A stretch of 8,294 bases of DNA, taken from assembly GCA_017577345.1 (NCBI GenBank), contig PITX01000049.1, forward strand, positions 1 to 8,294, given 5' to 3'. Position numbers and translations under genes: made by a program. Positions 1-5,180 of this stretch are shown piece after piece (within the stretch, counting starts at the first letter, position 1; each line of letters starts with the position of its first letter). The notes beneath the pieces are model-generated. The model was not told the origin of the DNA, made no database searches, and was given only the letters and a program-made list of their open reading frames with translations. The stretch is from Clostridiales bacterium. GTDB lineage: Bacteria; Bacillota; Clostridia; Oscillospirales; Oscillospiraceae.

Positions 1-2007
1 GGGCAGCATGATCTCCGTCAGCACCACAAGCGAGATCAGGAGCACCTGCTTCCCTTTCAGCAGGAAAACGCCGCAGAAGATCGTCGCAGGCACAAGAAGC
101 AGGACGCTTGCAAGGGCAATCCTGCGACCTTTGGAGGCAGTCCGGTTTTTCACCGTGCCGATTTCCCTTCGCCTGCTCAGGCAGACGGGAATCAAAACGA
201 GAAAAACAGCAAGCAGAGATCGCCGCACCGGCTTTGAGATCCGGTGCAGGAACGGGAAGCGAAGCCCGGTAAAAAGCGATAGCGCGAAAAGTGCCGCGCC
301 TGTGAGCAGAAGCCCTGTAAGCAGCATTCTCCACCACGGAAGGGGTTTCACGCGCTGTGGTGCGGACTGCACGGCAGGCACTGTCGCCTCGCCGCCATCA
401 TCCGCAGGGAAATCCGATTCCTCCACGCCGAATGCGTGCAAAAGCTCCGCGCAGGTCACCGCCTCGGGCAGTCTTTGCCGCGCGATTCGGTTGGCGGCGG
501 TGGTATAAAAGCTGTTGCCGGAGAAAAACGAGGCAGGCGTCCCCTCTGCGGCGATCGCGCCGTCAAACATCAGATAGCAGCGGTCTGCATACGCCGCGCA
601 AAATTCCGCATCGTGGCTGACTAAGATGACCGTTTTCCCGTTATGAAGCAGTGTCTTGAGAATCTCCGCAAACGCTCGCTTGCATGCAGCGTCATAGCCC
701 TTGGTCGGCTCATCCAAAAGAAGAATATCGGGCGCGGCAAGTAGTATTTTTGCCAGTGCCAGTCTCTGCTGTTCCCCGCCGGACAGGTCGTAGGGATGCC
801 TCTGCAGCAAACCTTCAAGTTTACATAATCTTGTGATCTCTGCCAATCGGGCAGTTCTTTTCTCCTGCGGCAGTGCCGTAAGCACCTCCTCCAGCTCCGA
901 ACGGACGCAGGATGTTACAAACAGCATCTGCGGATCCTGCGGCAGCAGTCCGATTTGCAGCCCGGACGCATGGATAATTTTCCCGCGCTGCGGCTTTTGC
1001 AGACCGCAGAGCAGGGAAAGCAGGGTCGTCTTGCCGCTGCCGTTGCCGCCGAGAAGCGCAGAAAGGCGACCTTTTTCAAAGCAGCAAGACAGGTCGTGCA
1101 GGACATCCTGTCCTTTCTTGTCATAGCGGAAGCTGACATGCTTCAGTTCCAGCGCTGTCTCTGCCGCAGGAGGCGCAGGGTGTGCAGGAATCGCATTCAG
1201 CTCCCCTGCCTGCTCCGAAAGCCAGCGCCGTGCCTCACCGACCGTCAGTTTCCCGCAAAGGCGGAGCGGTGTCGGCATGGCAAGATACTGCGGATTCTTT
1301 TGTTTTTTTAATTCCTCCGCGACCTGAACGGCACTTCCCAGTGACAAAATTTCGCCGTTTTCCAAAACGGCCACGCGATCCGACAGCGGAAGTGCTTCCT
1401 CCAAACGGTGCTCGCTCAAAATCACCGTCGTTCCGAGCTCCCGACATATTCTGCTCACTGCGTTCAGAAATTCCGTTGCGGCAATCGGGTCAAGCTGTGC
1501 CGTCGGCTCATCGAGCAGCAAAACACGCGGCTGCAGTACCATAACGGACGCCAGATTCAGGATCTGCTTCTGACCGCCGGATAACTGCGCGATGTCGCGG
1601 GAAAGCCAGTCCTCCATGCCGAAAAATGCCGCCGTTTCCGCAATCCTGCGCCGGATGACTGTGCTCTCCATGCCCAGGTTTTCCGCTCCGAACGCCAGCT
1701 CATGCCAGACCTTGTCCGTCACGCTCTGACTGTCCGGATTTTGCAGAACGATGCCGATCTGTTCGCTTGCCGTCCTTTGGTCCAGTGCTGACAACGGCGT
1801 TCCGAAAAAGTCAATGCTGCCCGACTGTGTGCCGTGCGGCGTCAGAGCCGGCTTCAGCATCCGAAGCAGGGTGGACTTTCCGCTTCCGGAGGCACCGATC
1901 ACCGTCACAAATTCCCCCTCTTCGATGGAAAGGGAAATACCGTGCAAGGCAGGAGCAGTCTGTCCGGGATAGGTAAAATGCAGGTCGCTTATCTCGATGA
2001 ACGCCAT
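1..2007 (-). CDS. ECF transporter double ATPase fused to a membrane domain, partial at left edge
   Basis: Powers uptake of a small nutrient at the cytoplasmic membrane together with the EcfT protein encoded just upstream. The frame is open for all 669 codons to the left edge, so the stop lies outside. ATPase 1: aromatic Y13, Walker A 38-45 (GASGSGKS), Q-loop Q89, signature LSGGQ 142-146, Walker B D166-E167, switch H200. ATPase 2: Walker A 320-327 (GGNGSGKT), Q357, LSGGE 408-412, D432-E433, H465. Both sites look catalytically complete. A linker follows, and from about residue 560 there are hydrophobic segments near 560-578, 596-610, 630-649 and 655-669. They suggest a fused S component, which is inference because the fold is cut. 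The start has GGAGG at 2015-2019 with 7 nt spacing and lies inside the end of ecfT, so the two are probably translationally coupled. Confidence 0.93.
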   Translation of the reverse strand, partial: MAFIEISDLHFTYPGQTAPALHGISLSIEEGEFVTVIGASGSGKSTLLRMLKPALTPHGTQSGSIDFFGTPLSALDQRTASEQIGIVLQNPDSQSVTDKVWHELAFGAENLGMESTVIRRRIAETAAFFGMEDWLSRDIAQLSGGQKQILNLASVMVLQPRVLLLDEPTAQLDPIAATEFLNAVSRICRELGTTVILSEHRLEEALPLSDRVAVLENGEILSLGSAVQVAEELKKQKNPQYLAMPTPLRLCGKLTVGEARRWLSEQAGELNAIPAHPAPPAAETALELKHVSFRYDKKGQDVLHDLSCCFEKGRLSALLGGNGSGKTTLLSLLCGLQKPQRGKIIHASGLQIGLLPQDPQMLFVTSCVRSELEEVLTALPQEKRTARLAEITRLCKLEGLLQRHPYDLSGGEQQRLALAKILLAAPDILLLDEPTKGYDAACKRAFAEILKTLLHNGKTVILVSHDAEFCAAYADRCYLMFDGAIAAEGTPASFFSGNSFYTTAANRIARQRLPEAVTCAELLHAFGVEESDFPADDGGEATVPAVQSAPQRVKPLPWWRMLLTGLLLTGAALFALSLFTGLRFPFLHRISKPVRRSLLAVFLVLIPVCLSRRREIGTVKNRTASKGRRIALASVLLLVPATIFCGVFLLKGKQVLLISLVVLTEIMLP

Positions 2008-2846
2008 ATCAGTGCCTCCTTTCCTTCCGAAATCAGCGGATATGCGGCAAGCAAGCCAAAGCTCACCGCGCAGATGAGCGTAAACACGCTGTTGCTTCCG
2101 ACAACAGCGGGATAGAACGAAAACGCAAGGCATCCGCCCAGTCTGCCCGCCAGCACCACCGAGCCGAACAATACAATCAATAATAAAGCAATGCCGTCTT
2201 CTACGCCGAAGCGATAGGGCGAAAATGCCGTCCGTCCGTGCAGACCGTAGCCACGGCTTTTCATGGAGCTTGCCGTATCCAGCGCATTTTCCATTGCCCA
2301 TGTCACCGTGACGGAAACGACCCGCCCGGCATGGCGCAGACCCCTGCTGTCAGGATGCAGGCATTTCTGCGCCTGTGAAACCTCGCGCATCCGCCTGAGC
2401 AGACGCGGCACAAAGCGCAGTCCCATGCAGAGCGTCAACGACAGTGACGGAAACGCTCCGCCAAACAGGAACAGGAATTTTTCCGAGGTGATCACACTGT
2501 TCCAGCAGGCAAACCAGAACAGTACCGCCGCAAGCCGAACTGCGGCAATCATGCCATAGAAGACTGCCTCCCAAGTGCATGCACTTCCCCACGGGAAGCG
2601 GAAGAGTACCGTCTCTCCCTGCCGGCTGATGAGCGGATTGAGCAGTGCGGCAAACAGCATCAGCGGCACGATCAGGCGAAGCTGCCTGAGAAGCGCACCC
2701 GTACCGACGCAGCACAGGGCAAAGCCTGCCGCCGTCAATAGGCTGATAAGCAAAATTGCCGGATGCTCCGTCACCATGGTAATAAGCAGCACGAAGGCAA
2801 AGAATATAAAATTGACCAAGGGGTGACGCCGTGAAAATGCCGTCAT
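1989..2846 (-). CDS. ecfT: ECF transporter transmembrane subunit EcfT (CbiQ family)
   Basis: Membrane coupling subunit of an ECF importer. It links the two ATPase domains to the substrate-binding S component. The 285-residue length fits the family. Hydrophobic helices lie near 11-25, 28-48, 56-72, 96-116, 218-235 and 253-270. The long cytoplasmic helical part carries the two short coupling motifs expected in EcfT/CbiQ, SRG at 167-169 and SRG at 197-199 (in SMKSRGYG). I chose the ATG at 2846 because GGAGG at 2854-2858 sits 7 nt upstream. An in-frame upstream ATG at 3062 would run the coding sequence through the riboswitch and terminator and is rejected. The stop overlaps the start of the ATPase gene by 19 nt. 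Expression should depend on the upstream leader. The substrate cannot be read from EcfT itself. Confidence 0.92.
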   Translation of the reverse strand: MTAFSRRHPLVNFIFFAFVLLITMVTEHPAILLISLLTAAGFALCCVGTGALLRQLRLIVPLMLFAALLNPLISRQGETVLFRFPWGSACTWEAVFYGMIAAVRLAAVLFWFACWNSVITSEKFLFLFGGAFPSLSLTLCMGLRFVPRLLRRMREVSQAQKCLHPDSRGLRHAGRVVSVTVTWAMENALDTASSMKSRGYGLHGRTAFSPYRFGVEDGIALLLIVLFGSVVLAGRLGGCLAFSFYPAVVGSNSVFTLICAVSFGLLAAYPLISEGKEALIWRSSR

Positions 2847-2859
2847 ATGCTTTCCTCCG

Positions 2860-2894
2860 AAAAACAAAAAACGGGACATCCCGAGGACATCCCG
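2860..2894 (-). terminator. Intrinsic terminator of the riboswitch expression platform
   Basis: On the minus strand, CGGGATGTCC (2894-2885) pairs over its whole length with GGGATGTCCCG-side bases (2881-2872) to give a 10 bp stem with two G-U pairs and a 3 nt loop. It is followed directly by TTTTTTGTTTTT (2871-2860). It lies between the aptamer and the ecfT ribosome binding site, where it can only act as a leader attenuator. Confidence 0.85.
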
Positions 2895-2950
2895 AAAAAG
2901 CGCAGTATACCCACTGTGCCCCGGCTGTTTTGCCTCAGAAAACCGCCGCT

Positions 2951-3102
2951 GACAGACGGGAGTATTCCGACTTGGTCCATTTTTGTTCCTACTCCTGCCG
3001 CCTTCCCGGGTCACCCCAGTGGCATCGTGGCAGTTTCGTTGACCGCACGGTTGCCGAGACACAGTGCCGGAAATACCGGCTGTTTCCTCCGCTGTCTGTC
3101 AA
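2951..3102 (-). promoter_or_regulatory. Cobalamin riboswitch aptamer (candidate) upstream of ecfT
   Basis: Read on the minus strand, the leader begins with GACAGAC (3100-3094) and ends with GTCTGTC (2957-2951), which closes a 7 bp P1 stem extendable by an A-U and a G-U pair. Inside is a GCCGG/CCGGC hairpin with a 5 nt loop (3080-3066). The core GCCACTG (3023-3017) follows, then GGGAAGGC (3008-3001), and a B12-box-like stretch, AAGTCGGAATACTCCCGTC, at about 2972-2954. This order (GCCACTG, GGGAAGGC, then an AGTCxGxAxAC-type box next to the P1 3' strand) is what is known for adenosylcobalamin riboswitches. The B12 box is somewhat degenerate. An intrinsic terminator lies 57 nt downstream, so ligand binding probably stops transcription of the ECF operon. 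Confidence 0.82.
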
Positions 3103-3118
3103 TCACTATTCTACCCCG

Positions 3119-3147
3119 ATTTTATCATAACCTCCCGCAGATGTAAA
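3119..3147 (-). promoter_or_regulatory. Sigma-A promoter of the riboswitch-ECF operon
   Basis: On the minus strand, TTTACA (3147-3142, 5 of 6 matches to TTGACA) and TAAAAT (3124-3119, 5 of 6 to TATAAT) are separated by exactly 17 nt. Transcription would start near 3112, about 10 nt before the first strand of the riboswitch P1 stem, which supports both calls. Confidence 0.7.
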
Positions 3148-3208
3148 CGGATATTTGTGTCGGATTTGCGCGAATGTGCATAGATTGTAACGGAAGGGAG
3201 GCAACACA

Positions 3209-3943
3209 ATGGCGCGTTATGTTCTGAAGTTCGGCGGCAGCTCGGTTGCCGATCCGAAAAAGCTCTATGCCGCAGCACAGAAGCTTGCCGCGCTGCACCG
3301 TGCAGGGCATCAGGTCATCGGGGTGCTCTCCGCGCAGGGCGGTGCAACGGATGCATTGCTTGCAAAGGCACGCGAAATTGACCCCGATTGCGGCGGGCGT
3401 GAGCTCGATGCCCTGCTGGCTACAGGGGAGCAATGTTCGGTCTGCCTGTGTGCCATTGCTCTGCAGCGGCTGAATATTTCGGCGGTCAGTCTGTCGGGGT
3501 GGCAGGCAGGTATCCGGACAGAAAACCGATTTTCCGATGCGCAGGTCATCGGTCTGAACAATGACCGGATTGAACGGGAGCTGAACGCAGGAAAAATTGT
3601 TCTCGTTACCGGTTTTCAGGGCGTAAATGATGACGGCGACATCACGACCCTCGGCAGAGGCGGTTCCGACACCACCGCGGTTGCACTGGCGGCCTTTCTT
3701 CAAGCGGATTTCTGCAAAATCTATACCGATGTGGACGGCGTGTACAGTGCAGACCCGCGAGCGGAGCCTGATGCGGTCAAATACAGTATGATTTCCTATG
3801 ACGATATGCTCGCGCTTGCCCGCAGCGGTGCCAGGGTCCTGCACGATCGCTGTGTGGAGCTTGCAAAGCAGCAACATGTTAAAATCGAGGTGCTTTCCGC
3901 CTCCGGGCATCTGCCCGGTACGATTGTAACTGATGGTGCGTGA
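3209..3943 (+). CDS. Aspartate kinase, catalytic domain only (no ACT domains)
   Basis: Predicted cytoplasmic kinase that phosphorylates aspartate with ATP, the first step towards lysine, threonine, methionine and diaminopimelate. It has the amino acid kinase fold: KFGGSSVAD at 7-15, SAQGGATD at 41-48, TGEQ at 72-75, SGWQAGI at 96-102, GRGGSDTT at 149-156 and YTDVDGVYSADPR at 172-184. It ends at residue 244 just after PGTIV, where typical monofunctional enzymes of about 400 residues continue into two ACT domains for feedback control. The stop is inside a terminator hairpin, so this is not a window or assembly truncation. Near the end LHDRCVELAK replaces the usual LHPRxVELA. GGGAGG at 3196-3201 sits 7 nt before the ATG. 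It stands alone and divergent from the ECF operon, with no convincing promoter seen. A kinase with a related substrate is possible but less likely. Confidence 0.88.
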   Translation: MARYVLKFGGSSVADPKKLYAAAQKLAALHRAGHQVIGVLSAQGGATDALLAKAREIDPDCGGRELDALLATGEQCSVCLCAIALQRLNISAVSLSGWQAGIRTENRFSDAQVIGLNNDRIERELNAGKIVLVTGFQGVNDDGDITTLGRGGSDTTAVALAAFLQADFCKIYTDVDGVYSADPRAEPDAVKYSMISYDDMLALARSGARVLHDRCVELAKQQHVKIEVLSASGHLPGTIVTDGA

Positions 3944-3960
3944 AATGCGCACCATTTTTT
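3933..3960 (+). terminator. Terminator with the aspartate kinase stop codon in its loop
   Basis: ATGGTGCG (3933-3940) pairs perfectly with CGCACCAT (3948-3955) around a 7 nt loop, followed by TTTTTT (3955-3960). The TGA stop (3941-3943) is the first part of the loop, so a terminating ribosome would cover the 5' arm. Confidence 0.88.
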
Positions 3961-3970
3961 ATAAAAAGTA

Positions 3971-4000
3971 TTGAATTTCCATTTCTTACTATGGTATAAT
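3971..4000 (+). promoter_or_regulatory. Sigma-A promoter of the aquaporin gene
   Basis: TTGAAT (3971-3976) and a perfect TATAAT (3995-4000) are separated by 18 nt. The start of transcription would be near 4006-4008. It lies directly after the terminator of the preceding gene, so the aquaporin is its own unit. Confidence 0.85.
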
Positions 4001-4007
4001 TATCCTA

Positions 4008-4021
4008 CAGAGGAAACTCTG
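4008..4021 (+). other. 5'-terminal GAAA tetraloop hairpin in the aquaporin leader
   Basis: CAGAG (4008-4012), GAAA loop (4013-4016) and CTCTG (4017-4021) form a 5 bp stem capped by a GNRA tetraloop at or within 2 nt of the predicted transcript start, ahead of the AAGGAGG site. Such 5' hairpins are known to stabilise bacterial mRNAs. That role here is inferred. Confidence 0.5.
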
Positions 4022-4041
4022 AAAAAGAAGGAGGAATTACT

Positions 4042-4734
4042 ATGTGCGCTTTTAAGAAATACTTCGCAGAATTTCTCGGCACGCTCGTTCTGGTCGTCTT
4101 CGCCTGCGGCGCAGCGATCGTAACCGGCTGCGGCACGGAAGCCGGCGGCATTGCCGCCTACCTGACCACAGCTCTGGCATTCGGTCTTGTCATTGTTGCC
4201 ATGGCTTACAGCATCGGCAATATCTCCGGCTGCCACATCAACCCCGCTGTTTCCATTGCAATGCTGATTTCCGGCAAGATGAGCTTCAAGGACTTCATCG
4301 GCTATATCATCGCCCAGTTTGCAGGTGCGATCGCCGGTGCAGCTATCCTCGGTCTGATCTTCGGCTGGGGCTGCGGCTTCGGTGCAAATGCGCTTGTTTC
4401 TGCAAGCACGCCCGGTATCGCCATTGGCAAGTCCATCGCTGTTGAGGTCATGCTGACCGCCGTCTTTGTTTACGCAATTCTCGGTGTCACCTCCAAGCCC
4501 GAGTTCAGCAAAGTCGCCGGTCTCGTCATTGGCATGTCTCTGACACTGGTACATATCCTCGGCATCGGTCTGACGGGCACCTCCGTCAACCCCGCCCGCA
4601 GCTTCGGCCCGGCACTGTTCGCCGGCGGCGATGCACTGTGCAATGTCTGGGTCTTCATCGTTGCTCCGCTGGTCGGCGGTATTCTGGCAGCGATCGTCCA
4701 CCGCATTCTCTCCGGCAAGAAGGAAGAAAAATAA
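4042..4734 (+). CDS. aqpZ: Aquaporin, AqpZ-type water channel (MIP family)
   Basis: Integral membrane channel of 230 residues with about six helices and two half-helices. The two pore motifs are NPA at 67-69 (in CHINPAVS) and NPA at 183-185 (in SVNPARSFGP). The selectivity-filter residues align with E. coli AqpZ F43, H174, T183 and R189 as F47, H171, T180 and R186, with the same spacing between the last three. His and Phe at these places make a narrow water-selective pore, whereas glycerol facilitators have Gly/Trp-type residues and a larger insert. This favours water over glycerol. AAGGAGG at 4028-4034 lies 7 nt before the ATG. The C-terminus is a short lysine-rich tail. It is monocistronic, with its own promoter and terminator. 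Neighbours give no metabolic clue. Confidence 0.95.
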   Translation: MCAFKKYFAEFLGTLVLVVFACGAAIVTGCGTEAGGIAAYLTTALAFGLVIVAMAYSIGNISGCHINPAVSIAMLISGKMSFKDFIGYIIAQFAGAIAGAAILGLIFGWGCGFGANALVSASTPGIAIGKSIAVEVMLTAVFVYAILGVTSKPEFSKVAGLVIGMSLTLVHILGIGLTGTSVNPARSFGPALFAGGDALCNVWVFIVAPLVGGILAAIVHRILSGKKEEK

Positions 4735-4743
4735 TTTTGTTTG

Positions 4744-4788
4744 AAAAAAGGGGCTGTCTCACTAACAAGGTGAGGCAACCCCTTTTTT
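4744..4788. terminator. Bidirectional terminator between aquaporin and thioredoxin-like genes
   Basis: AAAAAAGGGG (4744-4753) and CCCCTTTTTT (4779-4788) flank a stem of 13 positions (from GGGG through CTCAC and GTGAG) with a 7 nt loop. On each strand the stem has one mismatch and one G-U pair, and each strand has a run of six T after it. It therefore ends both the rightward aquaporin transcript and the leftward pyrophosphatase/thioredoxin transcript. Confidence 0.9.
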
Positions 4789-5097
4789 CTATAGGCTGAG
4801 AATCTTCGCTATATCGTCCTTACTGCGGTAACCGCTGATCCGATGCCGGATCTCGCCCTCGCGCATCAGCACCAGTGTCGGTACGCTCAAAATATCGAAC
4901 TGCTGTGCAAGTCCCTCCTGCGCATCCGTATCCACCTTGCAGAATTTGTACGACCTCCCGTACTCCCGTTCCAGCTCCTCAAAAACCGGTGCCATCATTT
5001 GACACGGTCTGCACCGATGGGCAAAAAAGTCGATCAGCACCGGCTGCTCGGCAAGCTCGACCTCGGCAGAAAAATTGCCCTTTGTCAACTCCGTCAT
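4789..5097 (-). CDS. Thioredoxin-like protein with CRPC active site
   Basis: Small cytoplasmic protein of 102 residues, close to the usual thioredoxin length, with no signal peptide. It has the buried acid D23, the dithiol site at C29-R30-P31-C32, and the cis-proline loop SVPT at 71-74 (P73). The known consensus is FWAxWCGPC. Here it reads FFAHRCRPC: both tryptophans (E. coli W28 and W31) are replaced by Phe and Arg, and Gly between the cysteines by Arg. Both cysteines remain, so redox activity is likely, but potential and partners may differ from TrxA. I chose the ATG at 5097 because AAGGAG at 5107-5112 lies 9 nt upstream. An in-frame ATG at 5190 would add an unalignable 31 residues and overlap the pyrophosphatase gene. 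It lies 83 nt after that gene on the same strand. A weak promoter between them (TTGTCA near 5158) is possible. Confidence 0.88.
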   Translation of the reverse strand: MTELTKGNFSAEVELAEQPVLIDFFAHRCRPCQMMAPVFEELEREYGRSYKFCKVDTDAQEGLAQQFDILSVPTLVLMREGEIRHRISGYRSKDDIAKILSL

Positions 5098-5180
5098 GCT
5101 CCCACGCTCCTTTTTCATTCTGCCATTATCATATACACCGTGCCGGCTTTTATGTGACAAAAAAGAGCGAAGTCCGATTT

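Noticed and set aside
8..1544. Several plus-strand open frames over the ATPase gene
   Set aside because: They are Arg/Ser/Pro-rich antisense shadows. The minus strand carries an uninterrupted frame with all ABC motifs.
2872..2894. Tandem near-repeat of GACATCCCGAG as a possible CRISPR or iteron remnant
   Set aside because: Only two partial copies exist, and they are fully explained by the two arms and loop of the riboswitch terminator.
2847..3062. In-frame 72-codon N-terminal extension of ecfT from an ATG at 3062
   Set aside because: It would be encoded by the riboswitch and terminator, contains no family sequence, and the internal ATG at 2846 has a strong ribosome binding site.
2831..3146. 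Two overlapping plus-strand open frames of 99 codons in the ecfT leader
   Set aside because: They lie antisense to the structured riboswitch leader and show no protein-like features.
3155..3186. Possible promoter for the aspartate kinase (TTGTGT with TAGATT, or CATAGA)
   Set aside because: Matches are poor and spacing is 18-20 nt, so it is not strong enough to annotate.
3125..3955. Long minus-strand open frame (276 codons) opposite the aspartate kinase
   Set aside because: It mirrors the codon structure of a clear gene on the plus strand, has no recognisable protein motif, and has no good ribosome binding site.
4000..4701. Minus-strand open frame (233 codons) opposite the aquaporin
   Set aside because: Composition is an Asp/Gly/Asn-rich artefact of antisense reading of a membrane protein, and it crosses the aquaporin promoter.
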